Assembly (NCBI GenBank): GCA_963746955.1 | Contig: CAVVDR010000021.1 | Location: forward strand, 28,088-92,087 | Direction: 5' to 3' | Length of the DNA stretch: 64,000 bases | Origin: DASQBT01 sp963746955 | Lineage (GTDB): Bacteria > Pseudomonadota > Gammaproteobacteria > Burkholderiales > Thiobacillaceae | Shown here: one piece after another, positions 53,943 through 63,634 of the stretch | Numbering within the stretch: position 1 is the stretch's first letter | How the letters are laid out: every line of letters begins with the position of its first letter | Program-made: the position numbers and the translations under genes | Notes under the pieces: model-generated | Databases searched by the model: none | Seen by the model: only the letters and a program-made list of their open reading frames with translations | Told to the model about the DNA's origin: nothing

Positions 53943-55691
53943 CTATTGTTTGTTGAATTTCTTCAGCGTCTCGATCAGGGCTTCGTTCTGCGGATTGCTT
54001 TGCAGAGACATATGCCACAACTTGTCGGCTTCATCCTTTGCCCCTTTGACCCACAGCACCTCGCCCAGATGCGCGGCGATTTCGGCATCGGGCCGATTCT
54101 TGTAGGCTCGCTCCAGAAGGTCCTGGGCCTTTGCCAAATCTCCTTTGCGGTAATACAGCCAGCCCATGCTGTCGAGGATAAACCCGTCATCCGGCGCCAA
54201 TGCCAACGCCTTCCCCAGCAGTTCTCCCGCTTCGGCCAGCCGATCGGTGCGATCCGCCAGTATGTAGCCCAGCGCGTTATACGCATGAGCATAGTCCGGC
54301 TTGATGCGTATGACCTTGCGCAGATCCTGTTCCATGACATCGAGCTTGTTTATTCTCTCTGCCGCCATCGCCCGGTCATAAAGGAGGTCCACCGCATCAG
54401 GAAACTTTTTCAGGGCATCGCTGAGCACGTTGTACACACCCTGATAATCCTTTCCATCGCGAAGCAGGCCGGCTTCGGCCTGTATCAACTCGATGCGCTG
54501 AAGATCGTTCTGGGTTGGCGTTTCCGTCAGCAGGCGGCGAGCCTCCGCCAGCTTGCCCTGGCGCGCCAGTATGCCGGCCTGCCGACTGCGCGCGGGGATC
54601 ATGAACTCCCCTTCATCCACGCTCCGATATAGTTCCAGTGCATGGTCCAACTGTTTGCGCTCTTCGGCGATCTGCCCGAGGTAGTAGGCCGCGGTCTCCG
54701 GTTCCCGGAAATTCAGCTCCTGTGCCTTGGTCAGCAGTCGCTCCGCTTCGTCCAGATCCGCCATCTGCAGGGCCAGCAGACCCGCAGCCAGCGTGATATC
54801 CGGGTTGCCCGGCACTTCGGTCGTCAACTCGTTGAACTGCCGGCGTGCCTCGGCAAACTGGTTGGTGCTCACCAGGAGCCGCGCATAAGCCAGCCGCACG
54901 TCGCGCGCCCGGGGATAGTCGGCCAGGAAGTCCTTCAAGAAAGCCAGTCCTTCAGCCTTGGACCGGCGTGCCAGCAGGTGAGCGCGCAATAGTGCCGCGG
55001 GTTCCCAGCCCGGACGCAGTTTATCTGCCTGTTTGAGTGCTTCGACTGCTTCGTCCTGGTGACCCGCGCTGGCTGCGGACTGGGCCACGGCATATTGTGC
55101 TTCGGGCAGCTGGGGATAGTTTTGCGCCAGCTTCTTCACCGCCGCGAAGGCCCGTTCCGGGTCCTTGGCCTTGGCAACCAGCAGGGGCAGGTGGAGAAAC
55201 CCCGCAGCACCGTCCTCGCCCTTGAGAAAACTTTCCAGATAGGGCACGGCCTCATCCATCTTCCCCTGGCCTATCAGCAACGCTGCCAGCGTCTGGCCGG
55301 CGCGGGGAGAGTCCGGTTCAAGCTTGTTCCACAGCCTCGCAGCTTCCAGAGCGGCCGCCTGATCCCGGCTGAATAAAGCTATTTCCGTCGCGCGACGCGC
55401 AACGCGCGGGTCCTGGGTTTTCTTCGCCAAGTCGAGGTAACCTTCCTTGGCAACATTGGCCATGCCCCGCTGGCCGGCAATTTCGGCAACCAGAAAATCA
55501 AACAGCAGCTCCTGGGTCAGCGCCTGTTTGGGCAGCTTACTCTCGGGCGCCGCCGGTTTGGCGGGCTTAACAGACGTCTTGGGCACCTCCGCCGTAACGT
55601 CAGTGGCGGGGGAGGCAACAACTGGATTATGACTACAGGCGGCAGACAGGCCCAACGCCAGCATTAAGGGGATTAGTTCTAGACGGCCCAT
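53943..55691 (-). CDS. TPR-repeat lipoprotein upstream of lolB
   Basis: A 582-residue protein with a lipobox (LSAAC, C19) and tetratricopeptide repeats across most of its length. Examples are the repeats around AYNALGYILADRTDRLAEAGELLGKALALAPDD and LDSMGWLYYRKGDLAKAQDLLERAY. It is the TPR protein usually found next to lolB and ispE in betaproteobacteria, function unknown. A role in envelope protein or lipoprotein handling is only suggested by context. ATG 55691 is preferred. A GTG four codons upstream also opens the frame. Confidence 0.88.
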   Translation of the reverse strand: MGRLELIPLMLALGLSAACSHNPVVASPATDVTAEVPKTSVKPAKPAAPESKLPKQALTQELLFDFLVAEIAGQRGMANVAKEGYLDLAKKTQDPRVARRATEIALFSRDQAAALEAARLWNKLEPDSPRAGQTLAALLIGQGKMDEAVPYLESFLKGEDGAAGFLHLPLLVAKAKDPERAFAAVKKLAQNYPQLPEAQYAVAQSAASAGHQDEAVEALKQADKLRPGWEPAALLRAHLLARRSKAEGLAFLKDFLADYPRARDVRLAYARLLVSTNQFAEARRQFNELTTEVPGNPDITLAAGLLALQMADLDEAERLLTKAQELNFREPETAAYYLGQIAEERKQLDHALELYRSVDEGEFMIPARSRQAGILARQGKLAEARRLLTETPTQNDLQRIELIQAEAGLLRDGKDYQGVYNVLSDALKKFPDAVDLLYDRAMAAERINKLDVMEQDLRKVIRIKPDYAHAYNALGYILADRTDRLAEAGELLGKALALAPDDGFILDSMGWLYYRKGDLAKAQDLLERAYKNRPDAEIAAHLGEVLWVKGAKDEADKLWHMSLQSNPQNEALIETLKKFNKQ

Positions 55692-55789
55692 CGCATTACT
55701 CACAGATTGATTACGGATATTTCGGGATTTGACTATCCTACCCCATGGAATTCCAGAGGCAAACAGTCTCTCATTGGATTTGGCGCAAC

Positions 55790-57013
55790 TTACTGAGTTC
55801 TCAAGGCCTCAATCGGATCCAGGCGGGAAGCCCGCCACGCAGGATAGAAACCGAAGAACAGCCCGACCGCCAAAGCCACGCTGAAGGAAAGCCCTATCGA
55901 AACCAGGGTGACAGCGGCGCTGACCCCGATTAGCTTCTTCACCAGCAGGGCGCCGCCGACCCCCATGAGCAGCCCGATGAAGCAGCCAATCAGCGACACG
56001 GTCAGGGCTTCGATCAGGAACTGCCACAGGATATCCCGCTGGCGCGCACCAATGGCCATGCGGATACCGATTTCCCGGGTGCGCTCGGTCACCGACACCA
56101 GCATGATGTTCATGATGCCGATTCCCCCCACCACCAAGGATACCGCGGCGATGGCGCCGATCAGGTAGGACATGACATCGGTCGCCTGCGCCTGGGTTTG
56201 CGCCATCGCCGTCAGGTTGCGCACGGTGAAATCGTCCTCGTCGCCCTTGCCAATGCGGTGGCGTTCGCGTAGCAGACGCTTGATTTCGCCCTCCGCGCGG
56301 TCCATCGCGTTCTCGCTCACCGCCTGCGCCATGATGAAGCGCACCGAACCACGAAAGGTGTTGCCGAACAGTTTCTGTTGCGCGGAAGTCAGCGGCACCA
56401 TGACGGTGTCGTCCTGGTCTCGCCCATCCAGGCTTTGGCCCTTGGCGGACAGCAGCCCGATTACCTGGAACGGCGCATTCTTGATGCGGATGATCTTGCC
56501 GACGGGATCGTCATCGCCGAACAGTTCGCGCCCCACCACTTGGCCGATGACGGCCACGCGAGCGGCTGAACGCACATCGGCGTCGGTGAAAAACCCGCCT
56601 TCGTCCAGCGTCCAGTTCCTGACTTCGGCATACTCCGGGGTCGTGCCATACACCGATGTGCTCCAGTTCACCCCGCCGTAAATCAACTGGGCCTGGCCGG
56701 GCAGCACCGGGGCCGCCGCCTTGATTGTGTCGAGCGAGTTCATGGCCTCTGCATCCGCGGCATTGAGGGTGGGGGAATTGCCGCTTCCCATCCTGGCTCC
56801 GCCAGAGGTCGTGGCGCCGGACAAAATGATGAACAGGTTGGATCCCATCGACTGGATCGCCTGCTGCACCATATCCTGGGCGCCCTGCCCGATGGCCAGC
56901 ATCAGGACCACCGAGCCCACCCCGATCACCATGCCCAGCATGGTCAGGAAGGTTCGCAGCGGATTGACCCGCAGCGCCTGGAATGCTGCCGCGATCATGC
57001 TGAGGAAGATCAT
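55790..57013 (-). CDS. MacB-like ABC transporter permease
   Basis: A 407-residue inner-membrane protein. It has an N-terminal helix (about 20-42), a periplasmic MacB core domain (about 50-275) and three C-terminal helices of the FtsX type, with SVTERTREIGIRMAIGARQRDIL and FGFYPAWRASRLDPIEALR. This is the mechanotransmission type of ABC exporter. The ATPase is a separate protein here. The ATG overlaps the ATPase gene stop by four bases. Likely exports a macrolide-like compound, peptide or siderophore through the TolC partner. Confidence 0.93.
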   Translation of the reverse strand: MIFLSMIAAAFQALRVNPLRTFLTMLGMVIGVGSVVLMLAIGQGAQDMVQQAIQSMGSNLFIILSGATTSGGARMGSGNSPTLNAADAEAMNSLDTIKAAAPVLPGQAQLIYGGVNWSTSVYGTTPEYAEVRNWTLDEGGFFTDADVRSAARVAVIGQVVGRELFGDDDPVGKIIRIKNAPFQVIGLLSAKGQSLDGRDQDDTVMVPLTSAQQKLFGNTFRGSVRFIMAQAVSENAMDRAEGEIKRLLRERHRIGKGDEDDFTVRNLTAMAQTQAQATDVMSYLIGAIAAVSLVVGGIGIMNIMLVSVTERTREIGIRMAIGARQRDILWQFLIEALTVSLIGCFIGLLMGVGGALLVKKLIGVSAAVTLVSIGLSFSVALAVGLFFGFYPAWRASRLDPIEALRTQ

Positions 57014-57717
57014 GCCGCACCCATATCTTCGGCTCTGCGGTCTTCCATGACCAGGCCGTCGCGGAACGTGATGCGCCGGCCGGCGTAGGCGGCAATGTCC
57101 GTCTCGTGTGTCACCAGCACCACGGTAATCCCGGCGTCACGATTGAGCTCCGTGAACAGACTCATGACTTCCGCACTGGTTTGCGTATCGAGGTTGCCGG
57201 TCGGCTCATCCGCAAGAATCAGGCGCGGGCGGTTGACCAGCGCCCTGGCGATCGCCACGCGCTGTTGCTGGCCGCCCGAGAGCTGGTTGGGCTTGTAGTG
57301 CCACTTGTCCCCCAGTCCGACCTTTTCCAGCAGTTCCTGCGCACGCCGCTTGCGTTCCATGCTCCCCACCGCGCCATAGATCATGGGCAGGGAGACGTTG
57401 TCCACCGCGTCCAACTTGGGCAGCAGATTGAATCCCTGGAACACGAAGCCGATCAACTGGTTGCGCACCGCTGCCAATTCGTCGGATCCCATGCGCGACA
57501 CGGGCCGTCCCTCCAGGTGATAGTCGCCCTGGGTGGGGCGATCCAGGCAACCCAGCACATTCATGAAGGTGCTCTTGCCCGAACCGGATGCCCCCATGAT
57601 GGCGGCGAACTCGCCATAGGCAATCGACAGGCTGACCCCGCGCAGGGCGGGAAGAACGCCCGCGCCCGTCACATAGTCCTTCTGGATGTTGCGGACTTCA
57701 ATCAGGTCCTTCGCCAT
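57010..57717 (-). CDS. MacB/LolD-type ABC transporter ATP-binding protein
   Basis: 235 residues. Walker A GASGSGKST (about 39-47), Q-loop FVFQGFNLLPKLDAVDNVSLP, signature LSGGQQQRVAIARAL, Walker B LILADEPTGNLD and the switch histidine in LVTHETD are complete. It powers the permease encoded just downstream. It begins one base after the end of the MacA-like gene. Confidence 0.95.
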   Translation of the reverse strand: MAKDLIEVRNIQKDYVTGAGVLPALRGVSLSIAYGEFAAIMGASGSGKSTFMNVLGCLDRPTQGDYHLEGRPVSRMGSDELAAVRNQLIGFVFQGFNLLPKLDAVDNVSLPMIYGAVGSMERKRRAQELLEKVGLGDKWHYKPNQLSGGQQQRVAIARALVNRPRLILADEPTGNLDTQTSAEVMSLFTELNRDAGITVVLVTHETDIAAYAGRRITFRDGLVMEDRRAEDMGAA

Positions 57718-57718
57718 C

Positions 57719-58879
57719 TCAGAACAGCCTGCCGCGCGGCGAGCCGCCCGGCCCGTTCTTACCCGCCGCCTGGGTATCGGCTACCGCCAGTTGGTCACCC
57801 GGCTTGACCTCGCCCTGTAGAATCTCGGTGTATTGCTGATCGGAAATACCCGGCTTGACCGGCACCCGCACCAGTTGCACGCCGACCAGCTTGTAAACAG
57901 CCGCGCCTCCGCCCTTTTTCCTGCCGGAGGGTTTTGTGATGTCGGCGCCTGCGCTGTCGTCCGCAGGGCGGAAACGCAACGCCGCTGCCGGCACCATCAG
58001 CACGTCCGGCCTGCTTTCCACCTCGATCCTGGCGTTGGCGGTCATACCCGGCAGCAGGGCCAGATCCGGGTTGGCCACATCCACCACCACGTCGTAAGTC
58101 ACCACATTCTGCAGCGTCGCCGCATTGAGCCGGATTTGCCTGACCTTGCCCCGGTACTCCTTGTCCGGATAGGCATCCACGCGGAAGTTCACCGCCTGGC
58201 CGACCCGGACCGAGCCGATGTCCGCTTCGGCCACCGTGGTATCGATCTGCATGCGGGTCAGGTTCTGACCGATCTTGAACAGCGTCGGGGTTTGAAAGCT
58301 GGCCGCCACGGTCTGGCCCACATCCACCTGCCGGTCGATCACCGTGCCCGACACCGGCGAACGGATCACGCTGAAGTTGAGGTTGGTCTGATCGCGGCTG
58401 ACCTGCGCAGCAGCCAGCCGGACCTGGGCATCCGCCTGCGCCCGCGCCGCCACCGCTTGATCCAGTTCCTGCTTCGACGCATAGTCTTGCGCCGCCAGAT
58501 TGCGCATGCGGGTTTCATTGGCCTGGGCTAGGGTCAATTGCGCCCTGGCATTGGTCAGATTGGCCGCGCTTTGCGCCAGCGCCGACTTGAGCAGAGCGGG
58601 GTCAAGTTCGGCGAGAATCTGGCCGCCTTTCACCTTCTGGTTGAAATCTGCGTGTATCGCCTTGACCACGCCGGAAACCTGGGTGCCCACGTTTACCAGA
58701 ATCACCGGGTTGAGTGTGCCATTGGCGGACACGTACCGGGTCAGGGGTCCGCGCTGCGCTGCCTCGGTCTTGTAACGCTCCGCCTGCGTCTTGTCCGCCG
58801 TGCTTCCCCGGCTCCACCACCACGCCCCTGCAAGAACCAGTACCAGCAGCGGGAGGCCGATGCGCAATATTTTGTTCAC
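57719..58879 (-). CDS. MacA-like periplasmic adaptor (RND/HlyD family)
   Basis: A 386-residue membrane fusion protein. N-terminal anchor (about 5-23), lipoyl halves with NVGTQVSGVVKAIHADFNQKVKGGQILAELD and FSVIRSPVSGTVIDRQVDVGQTV, an alpha-helical hairpin between them (about 90-160, many Ala/Gln), and beta-barrel and membrane-proximal domains. A GTG at 58879 with AGGAGA six bases upstream decides the start and overlaps the tolC-like stop (GTGA). Links the ABC permease to the outer-membrane channel. Confidence 0.94.
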   Translation of the reverse strand: MNKILRIGLPLLVLVLAGAWWWSRGSTADKTQAERYKTEAAQRGPLTRYVSANGTLNPVILVNVGTQVSGVVKAIHADFNQKVKGGQILAELDPALLKSALAQSAANLTNARAQLTLAQANETRMRNLAAQDYASKQELDQAVAARAQADAQVRLAAAQVSRDQTNLNFSVIRSPVSGTVIDRQVDVGQTVAASFQTPTLFKIGQNLTRMQIDTTVAEADIGSVRVGQAVNFRVDAYPDKEYRGKVRQIRLNAATLQNVVTYDVVVDVANPDLALLPGMTANARIEVESRPDVLMVPAAALRFRPADDSAGADITKPSGRKKGGGAAVYKLVGVQLVRVPVKPGISDQQYTEILQGEVKPGDQLAVADTQAAGKNGPGGSPRGRLF

Positions 58880-60273
58880 TGTTTTTCTCCTGTGACCGGC
58901 TTGTTTGCGCTGTCCAACACGTTCCATACCAGTTCACCCACTGCGCGCGCCAGTTCGGAACGGCTGGTATCAAGCTGGTAACGACTTTGCAACTGGGTCA
59001 GTCTGGCATTGGCAGTCTCGGCCTGCGCATTGAGCACGTCGAGAACGATCCCCAGTCCTCCCTGATAACGGCCGCGCGCCAGCTTTTCCGCGGCCTGGGC
59101 CGAGTCAAGCAAGTCCGCACTCTGGCGGAAGGTTTCCACGCTGGTCCTGACGCCCTGCCAAGCCCGCCACACCTCCAGCGCCACGGTCTGATCAGTGCGC
59201 TCCTGCTCGACCTGGGCCTGACGCACCTGTTCCTGCGCAGCCCTGATCCGATAAGTGGTGTCATATCCGGTAAAGATGGGAATTGACACGTTGACACCTA
59301 CGCTCGAACTGTAGCCGGCCACCGGTCCACTGTCCTGATAAAAGCTTGCCGCCGCAAGACTGATGCTGGGTTTGCCGGAAGCCCGTGCAACCCCCAGGGC
59401 GGCCTGGCTCGCGGCCACCTGGGCTTGTGCGGCCGCGAGTTCGGGGCGGCGGGCTTTCGCCTCCTCGATCAGCTTGTCGATCTGTTCCAGATTGAATCCC
59501 GGCAACATCTCCTTCGGTTCCTGCAAGGCGTACGCGGTCTGGGCAGGCAATCCCATCAGGTTGGCCAGTTCCCCCTGAATCGTGGCGGCATTGCCTTCCG
59601 CCACCAGCCGGTCCAGACGGCGCCGGCTGTAGGCAGTCTGCGCCTGCAATTTGTCTGCCGGCACCGCCACTCCGGCCTGCACTCTTGCGCTGGCCGCCTT
59701 GAGGGTTTCCAGCGCGGCAGCTTCGGACTGGGCCGTTGCATCGACCGAGCGGCGCGCAGCCCACAGACCGAAATAGGTTTGCACCACGTTGCCGAACAAT
59801 TGCCGCACTACCACCTCATGGCTGTCATTGGCCGCGGCCAGCAGCGCTTCAGCCTGCGCGCGGTTTGCGTCCCGGCCGCCAAAGTCATACAGCAGATAGC
59901 TCGCGTTCAAGCCTGCGTTCCAGGCCCAGTGATCCTTTGGCAGGATTTCATTGCCGGTTCGCGCGCCTCCCGCGGAAGCGCTGACGCTGGGAAGATAGGC
60001 GCTCTGCGCCTGCCCCAGTTCGGCGGCGCGAATTCGCGAAGTGATCCACGCCAGCCGGGTGTCCGGATTGGCGCACAAGGCCCGCTCAACCACATCGGCA
60101 AGGCTCATGGGGGCAGCGGGGGACGCCAGTTGCGCGCAGGCCTCCGCCGGCCGCTGGCTGGCCGCAGGCGAAGAGAGCACATGTTCCATGGTCAGGAACG
60201 GGTCGCCGGCATGGGCCAATGACAGGGCCGCAGGCAGCAAGATCACGCTCAGCGATCGAAAGAGAATTTTCAC
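58876..60273 (-). CDS. TolC-family outer-membrane efflux protein
   Basis: A 465-residue protein with a signal peptide (cleavage about AHA-G near 23) and two OEP repeats rich in long helices. DVVERALCANPDTRLAW and YLPSVSASAG start the first, and RPELAAAQAQVAASQAALGVARASGKPSISL the second. It would form a trimeric channel and tunnel. The start is GTG at 60273. First gene of a four-gene efflux operon with gene overlaps throughout. Confidence 0.94.
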   Translation of the reverse strand: MKILFRSLSVILLPAALSLAHAGDPFLTMEHVLSSPAASQRPAEACAQLASPAAPMSLADVVERALCANPDTRLAWITSRIRAAELGQAQSAYLPSVSASAGGARTGNEILPKDHWAWNAGLNASYLLYDFGGRDANRAQAEALLAAANDSHEVVVRQLFGNVVQTYFGLWAARRSVDATAQSEAAALETLKAASARVQAGVAVPADKLQAQTAYSRRRLDRLVAEGNAATIQGELANLMGLPAQTAYALQEPKEMLPGFNLEQIDKLIEEAKARRPELAAAQAQVAASQAALGVARASGKPSISLAAASFYQDSGPVAGYSSSVGVNVSIPIFTGYDTTYRIRAAQEQVRQAQVEQERTDQTVALEVWRAWQGVRTSVETFRQSADLLDSAQAAEKLARGRYQGGLGIVLDVLNAQAETANARLTQLQSRYQLDTSRSELARAVGELVWNVLDSANKPVTGEKQ

Positions 60274-60354
60274 TGTCAGGAATGGCCCGGTTTAACTAAG
60301 GAGTTCGGGGCTGAGCCGTAAGTTCAACGGTGGCGCGCATTTTACCGCGGTGGC

Positions 60355-61113
60355 TCAAGCCCCGAACGTCTTTCGTCGACTGAACCCCAGCGCCAGACTC
60401 AGACCCGCGATGGCACAAACAATCACTGCCCCGGAAGGCCAGTCCATCAGGGCTGAAGCCGCCAGTCCCAGCGCATAGCCCAGGGCGCCCAGCAGCCAGC
60501 CCGGCAACAGGCCCTTCCATCCGGCCAGCCCGCGCACCGCAAGGGCCGGCAGGATCAGGCTGGCAAACACCAGATACACCCCGGCCAACTGGACGGACAG
60601 CGTCACAGCCGCGGCGAACACGGTATAGAAGCCCAGGCCTTTGCGGCTGAATGGCGACAACAGCAGCAGTCCGAGGCCAGCGGTAGCCAGACTGGCCCAC
60701 TGCAACTGGGTCTTGCTCACCCAGAGTATCTGCCCCGCAAGCAGATCGTGCAGTTCTTCCCCGCCATGTGGATCGCGGGCCAGGAGCAGGATTCCCACGC
60801 TGGCGGCGACCACGAATGCCGAGCCGATCAGGGCTTCCTGGGTGTCAGGCCAGCGGCGCTCTGTCCAACCCAGCAGCAGTGCGCCAAGCAGGGCTGCCGC
60901 CACGGCGGCAAGCTGCACGCCGAGGCCGGATTCCAGCCCGAACTGGTGGGCGGCCATGACGCCCAAACCGGCTATCTGCGCCACCGCCAGATCAAGGAAC
61001 ACAATACCGCGCGACAACACGATGCGCCCGAGCGGCACGTGGGTCAGCAGGATAAGGAGGCCGGCGAGAAAGGCCGGCAGCACGAGGGTAAGGTCCAGGC
61101 TGCTCCAGTTCAT
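60355..61113 (-). CDS. ZnuB-like metal ABC transporter permease (ABC-3 family)
   Basis: A 252-residue inner-membrane protein with about eight hydrophobic helices. LGRIVLSRGIVFLDLAVAQIAGLGVM and the block LQLAGVYLVFASLILPALAVR-like segment near residue 180 are typical of ZnuB/MntB permeases. The ATG overlaps the stop of the binding-protein gene by four bases. No cognate ATPase gene (znuC) is in the window. Zinc is the likely substrate, manganese or iron less so. Confidence 0.88.
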   Translation of the reverse strand: MNWSSLDLTLVLPAFLAGLLILLTHVPLGRIVLSRGIVFLDLAVAQIAGLGVMAAHQFGLESGLGVQLAAVAAALLGALLLGWTERRWPDTQEALIGSAFVVAASVGILLLARDPHGGEELHDLLAGQILWVSKTQLQWASLATAGLGLLLLSPFSRKGLGFYTVFAAAVTLSVQLAGVYLVFASLILPALAVRGLAGWKGLLPGWLLGALGYALGLAASALMDWPSGAVIVCAIAGLSLALGFSRRKTFGA

Positions 61114-62015
61114 TTGAGCCCACCCAGCAAGCGGTTGACCGTGTCTTCGAACAGGCCATAAAGATCACCCGCCTGTGCATCCCCACCGACGGTAAACGGC
61201 AGGGCCACGGCCGCCATGCCGGCGTGTTCGGCGAGCCAGAGGCTGGGCCGGGCCGGCTGATAGGCCGCTCTCAGCACCATCTTTGCCGGGGCGGATTTCA
61301 GTTTTTCCAGCACCGTCGCCAGATAGGAAACCGAGGGTTCAACACCGGGCTTCGGTTCAAGCACAGCCACCCGCTTGAGTCCCAGCCAGTTTTCCAGATA
61401 GGGAAATGCGTCATGTTGAACTGCCACCGGAATTCCCTTCAAGGGCGCAGCCTTGGCTTCCCAGGTCTTGATGGCCTGAGCCCAGCGCGCCTGGAATGCC
61501 TGTTCACGTTTGGTGTAGTCCGATGCCCTGGCGCCATCCAGTTGCGCCATGACCTTTGCCAGCGGGCCGGCGACTCTGGCGATGATGCGCGGATCAGTCT
61601 GGATATGCGGATTGCCGGCGGCGTGCACATCGCCCATGCTGCGATCCAGTCGCGAAGGCACTTCCAGCAGCGACACGTAACGCGTCGCTTCAAAATAGCC
61701 GGTCTGCCCGGGTTGTATCCGGTCGTTACCCGATTCGGTCAGCAACACTGGCAACCAGCCGATTTCCAGCTCGGCGCCGGTGCATACGACGAGATCTGCC
61801 TGGCGCATTCTTGCGATGAGCGAGGGCCGCGCCTGGATATGATGCGGGTCCTGCATCGCATTGGTCGCCGTGTAAACCGTCACGTCGCCGCCGCCCAGTT
61901 CTTTCGCCAGCGCACCCCATTCGGGCTCGCAGGCGAATACATTCAAGCGAGCATGAGCAGCGGCACTAGCAGTTGCCGCAAGCAGAACAAGACAAGCCAA
62001 TATCAATTGTTTCAT
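61110..62015 (-). CDS. ZnuA-like metal-binding ABC substrate protein
   Basis: A 301-residue periplasmic protein of the cluster A-I family with a signal peptide (cleavage about AHA near 20-22). FACEPEWGALAKELGG and TNAMQDPHHIQARPSLIARM (H58, H59) are the family blocks. H131 or H137 (GNPHIQTDP) and H in VQHDAFPYLENW supply further ligands. The His-rich loop of classical ZnuA is absent. It is coupled to the permease gene and probably delivers zinc. Confidence 0.9.
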   Translation of the reverse strand: MKQLILACLVLLAATASAAAHARLNVFACEPEWGALAKELGGGDVTVYTATNAMQDPHHIQARPSLIARMRQADLVVCTGAELEIGWLPVLLTESGNDRIQPGQTGYFEATRYVSLLEVPSRLDRSMGDVHAAGNPHIQTDPRIIARVAGPLAKVMAQLDGARASDYTKREQAFQARWAQAIKTWEAKAAPLKGIPVAVQHDAFPYLENWLGLKRVAVLEPKPGVEPSVSYLATVLEKLKSAPAKMVLRAAYQPARPSLWLAEHAGMAAVALPFTVGGDAQAGDLYGLFEDTVNRLLGGLK

Positions 62016-62024
62016 GACAACTCC

Positions 62025-63414
62025 TCAAAACTTGTGGGCGCCGTGCGTGCCCAGGCTGTAGATGTATTGAAGGAACCACTGGTTTTCATCCTGCCCGGGC
62101 GTGCTCTTGTCCAGGCTGTATTGCAGGCGCATGAGGGTGAATTCCGACGGGCTCCAGTCCAGCATCAGGGAGTGGCGGCTGGGGTTGTAGTCGCCCAGGG
62201 TGGCGATGGTGGTGCCGATGTCCGCGCCGTTGAAATCCACGCTGCCGCGATAGAGCTTGTCGTAGCGGTAGCCCAAGCGCCAGAGCGGCATGAACTGGTA
62301 AGCCCCCTGCGCATAGAAGCCCGACTGGCTGGATGCGTAGGGGCCGCTCAGACCGCCGGTGCAGGCACTGGGGCTGGCAGGATCTGCATCAGCGCAGGCG
62401 AGCGTTCCGTTTTCGTCGCGATGGAAATATTCCGAGGCAAACTTGAAATTGTTGACGTATGGATTGCCGTGCGGTGCCCACTTCCAGACAAAGTCCGCCA
62501 GCCAGACTTTGGAGTTGCCATTGAATTCTCCGGTGACGCCCGTTCCCAATGGATCTGTGCCGTCAAAGCTTCGATTCTCCGCACGGGTGGAGAAGTAGCT
62601 CACGCCGCCGCGCCAACTATTCGAGTCATTCACGTCACCGCCCAGGTGCACGCCGGTCGTCACCGCACCACTGCCATTTTTGTCGCGGTCGGTACCGGGG
62701 AAGTTGGCGCCGCGGCCCAATTCGACAAAGGGTTCGATCAGGAGATCAGTCGGCGCCAGCCATTTGAACTGCAGGCCGTCCTGAATATAGTGTTCGCCGA
62801 ACAGGCTCTTGTAGACCAGGTTGTTGTCCGACAAAATCCCAGGCATGGGCATGCTGCTCGTTCTGGTAGCCCATGGCCGACAGGAAGCGGCCGCCCTTGA
62901 TATTGAAGCCATTGCCCAGGCCGAGAGTCTGGAACCAGGCTTCCTCCACCTCCGTAGATTCGTCCGCCACCACGATATTGGCGAATCCCTTGAACCAGGG
63001 ATCGATGTTGGCGCCCAGCGATATTTCCGTGCCGTCTACCGAGAAGCCTTTGGGCGGGCGGTCCTGTCCGGCGGGAGTCAGAAAGCCGCCGATCTCCGTG
63101 CTGGCAGGCTTGCCCAGATTGGCGTACCTGCCATCCAGGATCATGGAAATGTCCGGGTTGAAGCTGTTGGACCGGGCGGGTGGCGCAGGCGGCGGAGCAG
63201 CCGCGGCTTCGGTTGCCTGCTGTGCTGCCTGCTGGGCCCCATCGGCCTTCGCTTCGGCGTTTTGCAAGCGGGTCTCCAGGTCGGTAATGCGCTTCTCGTA
63301 TTGCTGCTTGAGTTGATCGATTTCCGCCCGGATCGCCGTGAGATCATCGGCGGCGTGGGCGGGTGACGCCAGCATCATGGCGATGCCGGACGCAATAAGC
63401 GTGCGTCGAAACAT
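62025..63414 (-). pseudogene. Frameshifted OprO-like porin gene
   Basis: Two overlapping frames read as one porin. The 5' part (63414 down to about 62830) has a signal peptide (SPAHA-A), a coiled coil (LTAIRAEIDQLKQQYEKRITDLE), an Ala/Pro linker and barrel start. The 3' part (about 62830 to 62025) continues the barrel and ends GTHGAHKF. The frame breaks after WDFV. GTCGGACAAC (plus-strand 62828-62829, CC) appears to carry one extra base against an expected VDNNLVYK. This is either a genuine inactivating indel or a sequence error. Same layout as the porin at 10995. It precedes the zinc-uptake genes by nine bases. Confidence 0.8.
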
Positions 63415-63498
63415 GGTTCATCCTCGTCAAGAAATTACGCAGCCCTGGCTAAAGGCCGGCGAAACAATCAAGGAAGCCGAACAAGACCTGTCTGCCTG

Positions 63499-63610
63499 TC
63501 ATTGCGAGCGAAGCGAGCAATCCAGTGCATCGATTCGCGGCAAGCTGGATCGCCACGTCCCGACGCGTTGCGCTCGCGGCTAAAGGCCAAGATCGCTCCT
63601 CGCATTGACC
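63499..63610. repeat. Palindromic intergenic repeat
   Basis: The ends read TGTCATTGCGAGCGAAGCG and CGCTCCTCGCATTGAC, imperfect inverted complements. The interior holds further short complementary segments (GAGCAATCCAG and CTGGATCGCCACG). This matches the widespread class of small palindromic repeats with CATTGCGAGCGAAGC ends found in many proteobacteria. It lies between the porin gene and the 101-residue gene. Confidence 0.6.
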
Positions 63611-63634
63611 GCTTGTCCAGCGGTTCCTCAAAAC

